A stretch of 64,000 bases of DNA from Sphaerosporella brunnea. Its lineage: Eukaryota; Ascomycota; Pezizomycetes; Pezizales; Pyronemataceae. Below are positions 44,891 to 54,338 of the stretch, in pieces (position 1 is the stretch's first letter; every line of letters begins with the position of its first letter). The stretch is taken from contig VXIS01000085.1 in assembly GCA_008704415.1 (NCBI GenBank), forward strand, positions 84,483 to 148,482. The letters are read 5' to 3'. Below the pieces are notes generated by a model, which had not been told where the DNA came from, made no database searches, and saw only the letters and a program-made list of their open reading frames with translations. Position numbers and translations under genes: made by a program.

Positions 44891-45446
44891 AAATCTCACC
44901 ACCTCGCTATCAGCCAAGTAGCAAGATTTTTTTGTTTCGCGCGTTGTCGGCATCGCCGAAAACGGCCAGGAGGAAAGAAAGGCCACCGGCATCGCCGTAT
45001 TAGCATTTAAAAACCTCCTGTTTTTGTCGAAGGGGTCACGCATCCCCCTTTCGTCGAAAGGGGGCTGCATGATCCAGGTGTCGACAGTCATTAGCTGATC
45101 CCCGGGGCTGCTGATCCCCGGGGCTTGGTTGTGAATTTGTCGACAGGTGTCGACAGTCATTAGCTGATCCCCGGGGCTGCTGATCCCCGGGGCTTGGTTG
45201 TAAACTTGTCGACAGGTGTCGACAGTCATTAGTTGATCCACGGGGCCTGGTCGTAAACTTGTCGAAGGCATCGGGCGTGATTACCTTAGAGCGGCGATGA
45301 ACGTGGCATCGCTCCGTCTCTTGCGTGTGCGATAGGAGGTAAAAGAGCATCCCCAACCAAGATGGAAGGAGGTAAAAAAGTATCTCCCCAGCCGAGATGG
45401 AAGGGGGTGATGAGTTGCAGGAAAGGTGAAAAGTGGCAGTATTTAT

Positions 45447-46629
45447 CCCCTACACGCTCATATTCTGTCGATCGGACGCACTTCCTATTTTGGCTAGTTT
45501 GGTTGCCTGTGTGACAACGAGTGATATCAAAAGCACTCCGCCACCGCGAAACCCACACACGACGCCCGCCCTGACGGCGGGCCCATACAAAACAGCGCAT
45601 TTAGCGATCGCGGAAACGATTCTTAGACCACTTCCCAAGCTTCTTAAGACACTCCTTACAAAAAAACATGGTCCAAGTTTGATATAGCCTTGTTGACGCC
45701 AAAAGTCACGGAAGCAACGAAAGCGATATACGCCCTTCACGATTGTAATTGCTACCCAGGCCTTCAGTTCTATCGTAGTTACCGGCTGCCACTTTCCACA
45801 TATGGGTCGCGGGGTGCGTCCAGTTTCTGGATCCGAAGTACGCTGCTTTTGGGCATAGGCATTTGTATTGTTGACAAGCGACTCCCAATCATCCTCCGTC
45901 CAAAACAATTCAAACCAATCCACCGCACTCATCGCCGCTGGATTGCAATTGGGCGGTAGGTGAACCTGCATCTTATGTTCCTCACGAGGTAATGGTTTAA
46001 AGCAGATTTTTTCTACCCCCGCTCCACCTCCACCTTCCTTGGGAGCCGCTGCCGGGCCTCCTCCCTGCTGTCGGGCCGTCGCCGAGCCTCCTCCTTCTTG
46101 CTGGACCGCCGCAGAGCCTTCTTCCTCTTGCCGGGCCGCCGCCGAGCCTCCTCCCTCTTGTCGGGCTGCCTCCGGGCCTCCTCCCTCTGCCTCCGGGCCG
46201 CCTCCCTTTTTGCCTCCTCCCTTTTTGCCTCCTCCCTTTTTGCCTCCGCCCTTTTGCCGAGCCGTCGCCGGAGCTCCTCCCTTTTCGCGGGCTGTGTCGG
46301 GGAATCCTCTGTCATCGCCGTCCTCCCAACTGCTTGTGGCTGCCAGCAGGGACGCCACCGCCTGTGCCGCCTGGCTAGCAGCCTTACGGGTCGATTTCGG
46401 CCGCTTACTCGCATTGTCGCTTTCTAGCGCCGCCTTTCGCTTTGGTGGCATGGTGGGTAGGGCGCAGTTTGATTGTAATTTCTATGGTGGTAGAGTAGAT
46501 GGTAGCGTTGCGACGGTTGCGACGGATGCACTTGACGTTGACCGTGCCCAATCAGAAAAATCACCGCTACACCTCACTCTAACTCAAAACAGAAGTGCGT
46601 CCGATCGACAGAATATGAGCGTGTAGGGG
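45447..46629 (-). mobile_element. 1183-bp TIR element carrying a PiggyBac-like N-terminal ORF
   Basis: Perfect 38-bp inverted termini beginning CCCCTACACGCTCATATTCT at 45447-45484 and 46592-46629. Comparison with the empty site in copy A (about 38950-38960) shows the insertion inside TATTTATAGTT with the two bases AT on both sides. Classical piggyBac elements duplicate TTAA, so this target differs. The ORF inside is truncated, so it is probably non-autonomous. Confidence 0.8.
45450..46451 (-). CDS. truncated PiggyBac-like transposase N-terminus (333 aa)
   Basis: ATG at 46451 (MPPKRKAALESDNASKRPK). A low-complexity part of Gly/Lys and PxARQEGGG-type repeats (about 60-140) precedes a segment resembling the start of the PiggyBac transposase domain (DDE_Tnp_1_7): AVDWFELFWTEDDWESLVNN, TNAYAQKQ, then GKWQPVTTIELKAWVAITIV. 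After about residue 245 the similarity ends. The rest reads through sequence at the element's left side and stops inside the terminal repeat (SDRQNMSV). The catalytic acids, which lie later in the domain, are missing. It may be a dead remnant or a domesticated-style N-terminal binding protein; the first is likelier. Confidence 0.7.
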   Translation of the reverse strand: MPPKRKAALESDNASKRPKSTRKAASQAAQAVASLLAATSSWEDGDDRGFPDTAREKGGAPATARQKGGGKKGGGKKGGGKKGGGPEAEGGGPEAARQEGGGSAAARQEEEGSAAVQQEGGGSATARQQGGGPAAAPKEGGGGAGVEKICFKPLPREEHKMQVHLPPNCNPAAMSAVDWFELFWTEDDWESLVNNTNAYAQKQRTSDPETGRTPRPICGKWQPVTTIELKAWVAITIVKGVYRFRCFRDFWRQQGYIKLGPCFFVRSVLRSLGSGLRIVSAIAKCAVLYGPAVRAGVVCGFRGGGVLLISLVVTQATKLAKIGSASDRQNMSV

Positions 46630-46737
46630 ATAGTTTTCTGAAGGCCGGGTAAGAGGTGGGTTTTTGGCCGACCATAGGGTTGGAATCATTTCGCCGCTTC
46701 ATCGCACATTGTTCGCGACATGCGATGTCACTCAGTG

Positions 46738-48442
46738 TCTCATATTGCCAGACTCGATTGTTCACCAGAAGACCTCTCTGTGCTCTGCGTGGCCACGAAG
46801 AAACTAGCGCATTCAATATGACGGTGTTTGACGCGTGAGTGATTGTGGGCCAAACAACACTCCTAACATCTCGCGAGAACGAATGTACTTCTGTTATTGA
46901 ACCGAATGTTCGAACGGGCTGTCAATTTTGGGGCTTGTACAGAGGATATACTATGGCGGCCGAGTGCGATGTCAAAAAAATTCTGATTGGCCAAAGCAAC
47001 GCCGCAAGCAACGCAGTGAATAAAATGATAATTCCGTGATGGCAATGCTTTGTTACACTGTCTGTGACTAGGAACAGAGCCGCTGGGGGTGGGGCAGAAA
47101 GGTGTTTGCGACTTGGCATTGTGCGGCCTTGCGGACTCATGTAGCGCAGCGGGAGTGCGATGCCTGGCGGCGTTTCTTCACCTCTGATAATACCACGATC
47201 CTGCGGCAAAACAGCTAGCCCGTGGTTACGCAGTTATACGCGAGGTTAAGGAGAATTCTAATGGCTTAATATTGAATTTATTTCTCTTCCCTGCTTTTTG
47301 CAACGCTGCAATCAGAATTTTTTTGACTTGGCACTCGGCCGCCATAGTAGGTTGAACGTAATATTACAAGTACGTGGCGTACCACGCCACAGCACATAAC
47401 TAAACAGCGCATCACTATCTAGCATCGGTCCACGCCCAAATTGTGTCAGGGCGCATATTGAATCCTGTCAGGAAGCAATCCAAGCTGGCGAATATTGGAG
47501 TTGGTGTAGTTTCAAGACCCGGTCTCAAATTTACGGTGCTGTGCTCCCATGGGGGGCATGTGTCATTGCGAAAATAACGATCCCAAGACATCTGGAGACT
47601 ACCCTGCGCCAGCAGCGCTTTCGGCAACGAGATGCGCGACGGAGTGTGAATTGTGGCGCATATCTAGTGGCTGAGAAGGAAGGAAAAGCTCTGGGCTCCG
47701 CCTGATCGAGTGAAATTCATTGCCTGACCGCCGCCGGCGTTGGAGCGCGGAACTCGCAGGGCGCTGCGTTGTCCGGTGGGAGGGCGTTGTGTTAACGGGT
47801 GCTGCGGCCTCCCTGTATGACGGGCTGCGGCTTACAGGCTTGTAGGACTGGAAGGCGACTTTCCAGCGTCCTATGTTCAGGCTGTGCAATGGTGTTGATC
47901 AGCAACGGCCAGTGCGACACGTAAATGGCCTACACCCACATTGCAACATATTCCTCTGGAATCCCCCGAAGTCCGATTCCATTGACAAGGCATTCGAGAC
48001 AGTCCGACTTCTAGCCTTCGATTTCGAATATCAGTTCGTATAACGCCTGAAGGAAATCAGCGCAGGCTGACCCCACGATGTCAGTTGCCTGAGGGCACCC
48101 ACAAGATGGGGGGATGCAACGTGAGGCAGTAGGCCGTGCAGATGTCGCAGGAGCCGCAGTTCCGTTTTGATTGCCCAGAGCGGTGTTGTGGCTCTGGAAA
48201 GCGGGGCCGGAGGCAGGAGATAGGAGCTAGCGCAGGTTTCCAACGTCGGTGTATTATGTTGACTCAGCAAGCAGTCTCATTGCAGTTAGATCTGCAACAC
48301 CATTCCGTCAGCTTCCGGGGCTGCTCTTCCACTTTATCCTTTGACACAACAGGCAGCACTCCCCACTGAACTATCCCTACCTCCAACTTCTTGTCGACCC
48401 CGACTTTGCTGTTGTTTGACAATCGTGTACGATTACCACATC
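46738..48442. other. gene-poor stretch
   Basis: No supported gene or repeat. Promoter of the gene at 48443 lies at its end. Confidence 0.4.
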
Positions 48443-48987
48443 ATGAGCCCATCGTTCATCAGGGACGCCCTCCTCAGTCGGCTGCAACGCCACCCCGACC
48501 CTTCGACTGTTCCACACGTCGACGGCTCCGTCAACATCGTCTTTCGATTCTGGGCGAACGGAGCCTTGGTCCAGGTTAGGCGTGCTACAATTCGTCGTGA
48601 AGGCGTGGGAAACCTCGTAGTACGTGCTCTACTTCGCTTTGTCGACGGCCTTGCTTACCCCAGGCAGTTGCTAGAAAGAGCAGTCGATATGTTCGGTCTC
48701 CACCCCCATTCGAGTCATCAAAATTGCATCTCCATGCTGATAGGTCGAAAGTGCGTGTCCAGCTGCCGCACTATAACTTCCCTCACGCCGTTGTGCGTTA
48801 TATGAGGATGCACCCTCGGTCACTGCTGGACATTGGCGAGCGAATCTGGCAACGGCTCTGGCCGACGATTCAACATGTGTTGCTGGATGTGAACTTGGAT
48901 GAGTGTGAGTTTTATATCGGAGGATGGGAGAATCCGGGGTTGGACAGCAACTGGCAGCCGCCACAGTTACAACCGAGGCATATGTAG
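48443..48987 (+). CDS. 166-aa orphan protein, two exons
   Basis: Exon 1 is 48443-48619, exon 2 48664-48987, with a 44-bp phase-0 intron (GTACGT ... GCTTACCCCAG). The unspliced frame stops at 48805, while the spliced frame runs to 48987. The protein begins MSPSFIRDALLSRLQRHPDP and has a basic centre (RRATIRREGVGN, RKSSRYVRSPPPF). The C-terminal half looks folded (VVRYMRMHPRSLLDIGERIW, then LLDVNLDECEFYIGGWENPG). Not recognised. The branch-to-acceptor distance is short, so the exact junction may differ. Confidence 0.55.
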
Positions 48988-49319
48988 GATGGGGGATGGA
49001 CATAGAGCGATTTCTTGTGCTGGGTCAGTGGAGATTTGGGGGGTATTGTGAACAGATGAGCGGTTGGTGCTCATATACCGATTATAGCAACCATTGAATG
49101 TTATGAGCTCACTCGGCATTCCACTGCAAATCCCTGTGACTTGCAGTTGCCGCTACGTCTTCTTCTTCGTCTTCACCGTGACCCCTTCACCTCACCCAGT
49201 TCATCGCCGCTAATAGCACCCTCTCCATCCCTCTAAATCCCTTCCGGGTCAGTCTTCAACGACCGACTGCTTCAAACTCGGCCGCATCCCACGATATTCA
49301 CACCGTTATACCGATAAAA
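48988..49319. other. intergenic
   Basis: Short spacer with pyrimidine-rich leader of the next gene. A TCTTCTTCTTC tract lies near 49160. Confidence 0.4.
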
Positions 49320-49959
49320 ATGCGCTACTGGGGCATTCAGGTCAGTATCCCCACCAGCGATTCCCACGAGAAACTCGCTGACCATCGTGTTGGGGCAGGC
49401 CGCTGTCGAGATGGAGCAGCTCATCATGAACAGCCGGTACAACCGGAGAGGTTCCGCTGGCGTCGCTCAGCGCCAGAACCTGGCGCTTCTTCCTGACATT
49501 GACGTTCCGGGCCTTCCCTCCAATGCTCCCAACGTAATTAAGCACATTCTTAACGATATTGCTTCCGTGCGAGGTGACACCGACCACCTTGTTTGCCTCT
49601 CGCGTGCGCTCTCACGCAAAGCCGCAGACGTCAATAACGGCATCATCGCCAAGCTCTTCCATTTGATCTCGCCGCTCCGTGTCAAGGAGTTCAACAAGGA
49701 CCACAAGGAGATCCGCGAGCTCATGAAGCTGATCCAGAGTATGATTGATAAGATCAGGTGGAACGTCAGACTCCTGGAGGATAGTGGTTGGTTTGAGAGG
49801 TATAGGGAGGTCGGCCCGAGTGATGCCCCCAACTGGCGGAGCGTTATCGACGAGAAGTGGGTTCTGATGCAGGATGGGTACCATTCTGCCTTGGAGAACT
49901 TCGAGAGGTACCTCAGCGATGGCCCGCGTCATGAGTGGTACCTTCCAGACCGTTGGTAG
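49320..49959 (+). CDS. 193-aa orphan helical protein, two exons
   Basis: A 21-base first exon (49320-49340, MRYWGIQ) is joined to 49399-49959 over a 58-bp intron (GTCAGT, branch GCTGAC, GGGCAG). Without this exon no ATG opens the frame before AAVEMEQLIMNS. The protein is mostly helical: VIKHILNDIASVRGDTDHLV, HKEIRELMKLIQSMIDKIRW and WVLMQDGYHSALENFERYLS. No signal or membrane segment. Family not recognised. Confidence 0.65.
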
Positions 49960-50384
49960 GCGCCATTTCTGGACTGTACTGCTGATGGGCTTGCGAGACC
50001 GCCGACTGATACTTGACAATTTTTTGTTGCCCCGTACGCTGTGGTTTCAACGATTCTCTGATTGGTGGTTCTCCAACAAATTTGGCAGTAAATTTGAGTG
50101 CTGTTTCTGTGGGAGTACGGATTTTGCAGCAATGTTTGGTACTTGGGAGTGATGACCTATGTATTAAATAGCAAATGAAACTACTTCTTTAGATAAAGGT
50201 CTGGATACTGGTGGTTTTTTTATCTCCCGGAAGTGCTCGCTATGTTTTTTTTTTAGCATGATCTCGAGGTTTTTGGACTGGCGAGCGATCCAGCTTCATC
50301 TGCGCAGCTGTTGCGTTCCTGCCTGACATAACCAACTACCCCTCCCCACAACTCCACGCACTCTCAACACCCGCCGCAAGTCCA
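49960..50384. other. intergenic
   Basis: Nothing recognised. T runs near 50214 and 50245. Confidence 0.4.
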
Positions 50385-51116
50385 ATGGCCTTCCTCATCA
50401 CCGTCCTCCTTGTTATCCTCCTCTACAATGCCTACACCGCCCGCCTCGCTCTGCGCGAACTCCTCACCGCCCAGTCCTCCCGTTACTCCGCCTCCTCTCC
50501 TCCCGCCGACGCAACAGAATTCCTAACTGACCTCCGCGCCGACGTCCTCGCATTGCTCGAACTCTTCCGTGCCGAACTCGTCACCGCAGCTCATTCCCGC
50601 TCCGACCATTCCTACTCAAGCCGGCCCCGCACGCTACTCCCACAAAACCACAGCGTATTGGGTTGCATGCTTGCCGCTGCTGTTGCGGGATTATTGCTAC
50701 CGTGGGTGCTGCGGCAGTGGTGCCAAGCAGTGCGGCAGGCGAGGGTAGAACGGGAAGGTGTGCGGAAGCCGGTTGAGGGGTGTGGATGTGGAGACGATGT
50801 GTGCCACTGTGAGGCGGCGGCGTGCACTTGCACGCCTAGCGCGAGGTGTGCTGAGGGGTGTAGGTGTGCTTTTAAAAATCAGGAGCTGGACGGGGCTCAG
50901 ACCGAGAGCGCAGCGGCGGATGCCCTCGGTGCGGAATTGAGGAAGAAGGGCAAGGGGAAGCACAGGAAGGAGGGGCCGGTGGATGGGGCTGAGGATGTTG
51001 AGCTGCCGTTGGAGGGCGGGAGGCTGGTTTTATTCGGCCAGGCAAACCAGGGGGGGCATGGAAAGGGCGATCGCCGGGCTGTGATCAGGTTCCAGGATGA
51101 TCAACCCACTGCATGA
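50385..51116 (+). CDS. 243-aa two-pass membrane protein with metallothionein-like Cys cluster
   Basis: Single exon. The N-terminal hydrophobic segment FLITVLLVILLYNAY (residues 3-17) is a signal anchor. A second hydrophobic segment, LGCMLAAAVAGLLLPWVL, lies near residues 90-110. Then residues about 130-163 carry ten Cys with the spacing seen in metallothioneins: CGCGDDVCHCEAAACTCT followed by CAEGCRC. The tail is Lys-rich and acidic. The cluster should bind soft metals (Cu, Zn, Cd), held at a membrane. This combination is unusual, and I know of no named family. Start: first ATG, context GTCCAATGG. Confidence 0.7.
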   Translation: MAFLITVLLVILLYNAYTARLALRELLTAQSSRYSASSPPADATEFLTDLRADVLALLELFRAELVTAAHSRSDHSYSSRPRTLLPQNHSVLGCMLAAAVAGLLLPWVLRQWCQAVRQARVEREGVRKPVEGCGCGDDVCHCEAAACTCTPSARCAEGCRCAFKNQELDGAQTESAAADALGAELRKKGKGKHRKEGPVDGAEDVELPLEGGRLVLFGQANQGGHGKGDRRAVIRFQDDQPTA

Positions 51117-51755
51117 AGTGGAGGATGGAATCGGGTGGATGTATCGTTATGCTGCTGGGCCTGTATGAGTAGGATGAAATGCAGCCGTGTGCGTCTGGGA
51201 GCCGTGCCATCATCACGTATGTTTTGCAAACCATGGGGAGGCACTCGCAACATGCGGTTGCGTTGCAGTCTGAAAACAGCGGCGTGAAGGGAACATCCAT
51301 TTCGAGGGGTTGAATATCCTGCACACGCTGTCTGCCTGAGCAACGGACAACGAGACAATCGAGCCGTTGTCTGCAAGCACGCTGCCCGCCCAGCCCGCTC
51401 CTCTTGCCCGCCTGGCCGCCGATGCCCGCAGCAAGCGCCCCAGGCACCTTGCGAGTGCTGGCGCATATGCCATGGAGTGCGATGTTGCCCGCACGCCAGC
51501 TCACAGACATCGCACTCGGCTGGACTGCCGCTTTGGATGTCACACAGCCGGTATCGGCGCCATCCGGGCCCGGCCAGGTGCGAGTTTTGTGGGTTTTTAT
51601 TCCCCTTCTTTTTCCCACACCGTCATCTCCAACTACTTTCTCCACCACCGCTTATTGTCCTATTCCTCAACTTTACTTCTGCTGAAGAAATTTGCTCCTA
51701 CTTTGCTCTACTTTGCTCACTTACCTTATTGCTCTATATCTATAATTTCCCTCTC
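51117..51755. other. intergenic, leader of the next gene
   Basis: The part from about 51590 is pyrimidine-rich, as expected for a leader. No gene supported. Confidence 0.4.
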
Positions 51756-53218
51756 ATGAATCCTCAAGTTGACCCCCGGAGCCTTTTTCCCCTCCAAGTG
51801 TCCCTCCGCCGTAGAGATTTCACCACTTTCACCGCCTGGCAACAGTACTGCATTGACATGACTCGAATGGCCCACCTGGCTGGCTACAGCCAACAGGACA
51901 TCAACGAAGTCATCGCAATTGTCGACTCCGAACCGGGATCCGGCAGTCAGCTGCGTTACGGAAATAGCCTCCACCAACAGCTCGCCGCCGGCATCGATCC
52001 AACTGGAGCTGAGACAGAGGCCGATCGAGAACTGCGCTTATACTTGGAGGCCATGCACAAAGCACAGGCGGCGGACCTCAGCAGTGACGATACAAGGAGC
52101 GTGAGCGTGCCGAGCAGTGTGCAGGCTAGCAGTCCGGAGGGCGAGGGGAAGGGGAAAGAAAAGGCTGTTGACTCGCCGCCGGGCGTTCAGCGTGCAGAGC
52201 CGACACCGATCTCGGCGGGTGGTTTCCATCGTGCGTTTGGCACGGGTGTGTTTCCGCAAACCCACTTGGTGAGTACCTTCTGCAAGCTATCGGGGTTTGG
52301 CTGCTAATTGTTTTGGTATAGCTCGGCAGAGGTGCCATGTTCGCCGGCCATTCCACAAACGTGGCACCTACCAGCAACCTAAGATCATCATTCTCCAGCC
52401 CAAGGCCAGGTTCGAGCGCCTCAAATATCGCGGCCGCCCAGGCGCACCGCACGGCCCACCCACCACCTCCGGAACACACCGTTCCACCCGCTTCCGTGCA
52501 GTTCGGTTCAAATGCTCATCCGCCTTGGCAGTCCGACGTTGTCAGGACTGTCGTCGAGCGAGGTGACCAAGGTGAAGATTCGCCCACGCAGAGTCTACTG
52601 GAGAGGTTATACAGCTCCGTATTTTCGGCGAGCAGCGGTGCTCCGTCGCTGCCACCGTTGAATTTCGGGACCGCGCCTCTTCTTCAGGAGGCTCTCGCCA
52701 CTTTTCCTACACAGTCAGCCAACTTACCAGACACTGTTCCATCTCAGCCTATCCAAACTGACGCCTCCCAACAATTGAATCCCACGACTGTTCCGGGAGT
52801 CCAGTCATCTGTGCCCACCGCCCAGTGGAGGACTAGAGGAGCCAGTGCACCCCAGGATTCTGGATCGACAGGAGAACCCATCCCGAGTAATCAATCTGTC
52901 GTCTCCAGTTCATCATCGGTGGCCGAAGCGGCCATTATCCTCTCGAATGTGCGCAAGAACGAAGAAGCCAAAACTGTCAATCTCCCAGACACTCCATCTG
53001 ACTTGAGTCTGGGTTCCGGCAACGAAGCTGATCGTTCGGCTTCGGCATCTGTAATGGAGGCGATTGATACAGCGGACAGCGGCGAACCGACCGCAACCAC
53101 CCACACTCCTAGTCCGGATTCGCAGGATCATGGTGGGCCATGGACCCGTGTCGATCGGAGCCGCACGCGGTCGCGGGGTCGGGGACATGGGCGGAGATGG
53201 GGGCGTGGAAACCGCTAG
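51756..53218 (+). CDS. 469-aa orphan, disordered with RGG/RS-like tail, two exons
   Basis: Exon 1 is 51756-52268, exon 2 52322-53218, with a 53-bp phase-0 intron (GTGAGT, branch TGCTAAT, GTATAG). The N-terminal 120 residues look folded (RRRDFTTFTAWQQYCIDMTR, then DINEVIAIVDSEPGSG). From about 125 on it is Ser/Pro/Thr/Gln-rich. It ends GGPWTRVDRSRTRSRGRGHG plus RRWGRGNR, an Arg/Gly/Ser tail like those of RNA-binding proteins. No RRM seen. Possible RNA association is inferred from the tail alone. Confidence 0.7.
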
Positions 53219-53673
53219 CTTGCTCGCATTCGGCACAGACAAGCATGCTATATTTCATGGTGTTTGGGCGGTCGGCGTTTGAATGGTTTTCCGCCCGAGA
53301 GGAAGAAGTGTGTTACAAGGAATTCTTGTCCTTTTGTTTGGTGAACCATTCCTCTAATTCGCACTGGATCACGAACTAATCTCGGTTTTATGTAGGTACA
53401 TTCACAGCCCGTGAGGTTTGCTCTGTTTGATTATTTTTTTCTTCAATAATTCGGTCGGTTTTGCGTTTTGCCTAGAGGAATGTGACATACATGCTAGAAA
53501 GGTGGATTATCACATCAAGTGCAATTGTGAATTGAATTGTTTTCCTTATGACGCCTAAGGTTCACTTTCCCTGCGTCCCGCAGAACCATAAAGCCAACAA
53601 GCTGTGTTTCCACCAATACCTTCACAAGCGCGACAAATTTTCCTCCACATGATGGCTCGCATTGCGTGCTCTG
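53219..53673. other. intergenic
   Basis: 3' flank; nothing recognised. Confidence 0.4.
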
Positions 53674-54039
53674 TCAGAAGAGTACGAAGACCGGTTGGTC
53701 GCTAGAGCTGAAGGCCGGGAGGTCAACAGGGTTCCTTTGTTCGTGTTGGTGGGAGCAGGACCGATTGCATCCAGGGTCACGATGACCAGCGCTGAGCTGG
53801 GCGAGTGGTTTAGGAGTTGGAAGTGAGGTTGCTGCTGGTGCAGTTGGTGCCGTTGGTGGAGTGGGTGGGTGAGTATGATCCGGCACAGGGTGTTTATCAT
53901 CGCTTGGTAATTTCGTCGTCAGCTCCGGAATGGGACCGTTTGCAGTGACTCTGGTCGGTGTCGCCTGGAAGACTTGGTTCAGCAAGAAAGCGCCGCTTAT
54001 CATGATGGAATTGGGATGGTCGTCCACGGCGGCTCGCAT
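53674..54039 (-). CDS. doubtful Pro/Thr-rich ORF
   Basis: ATG at 54039 (MRAAVDDHPNSIMISGAFLL), then Pro/Thr-rich sequence (HPPTPPTAPTAPAATSLPTP) to 53674. The frame continues upstream of the ATG with readable sequence (LFGFWADIIVPPWYHAWSSI), so an upstream exon is possible, but I could not place a good junction. It lies head-to-head with the gene at 54339. May be part of a decayed gene. Confidence 0.35.
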   Translation of the reverse strand: MRAAVDDHPNSIMISGAFLLNQVFQATPTRVTANGPIPELTTKLPSDDKHPVPDHTHPPTPPTAPTAPAATSLPTPKPLAQLSAGHRDPGCNRSCSHQHEQRNPVDLPAFSSSDQPVFVLF

Positions 54040-54338
54040 GTCAATGGAGGACCAGGCGTGGTACCACGGTGGGACTATGATATCCGCCCAGAAGCCGAAA
54101 AGCCCTTCTCCCTTTTTCTATCAGCACTCAGTGCAATGTTGAACCCCAGCTGCCGGTCTCGCAACCTCAGGAACGACTCGGTGGGTTCGAGTGCAATGGT
54201 CTGGTTTGAGATGACTGCGACTACTAGCATTGATTTAGAGCGAATACGCAGGGTAGCGTCTACCGCGGCTTGGTCTGCATTGGTTAAGGATACCACTGCT
54301 TCCCTCTACGCCCCCTCGCCCAACCCATCCACGCCACC

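Larger units (their letters stand above)
44891..46737 (+). repeat. satellite-rich dispersed repeat, copy B (interrupted)
   Basis: Same left end as copy A (AAATCTCACCACCTCGCT). It has about three roughly 65-bp tandem units at about 45075-45265 around GTCGACAGTCATTAGCTGAT and CCCCGGGGCT, then the GGTAAAAGAG/GATGGAAGG segment. A 1183-bp element (45447-46629) is inserted. The shared right part resumes at 46630 (GGCCGGGTAAG... TTTTTGGCCGAC) and is alignable with copy A to about 46737. Confidence 0.75.

Noticed and set aside
44810..45356. Minus-strand ORFs of 153 and 106 aa in repeat copy B
   Set aside because: They translate the satellite units; the repeated residues follow the DNA repeats and are not kept in copies A and C.
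46039..46626. Plus-strand 195-aa ORF opposite the PiggyBac-like gene
   Set aside because: It is the reverse of the low-complexity Gly/Lys part and ends in the terminal repeat. The minus strand shows the recognisable transposase domain.
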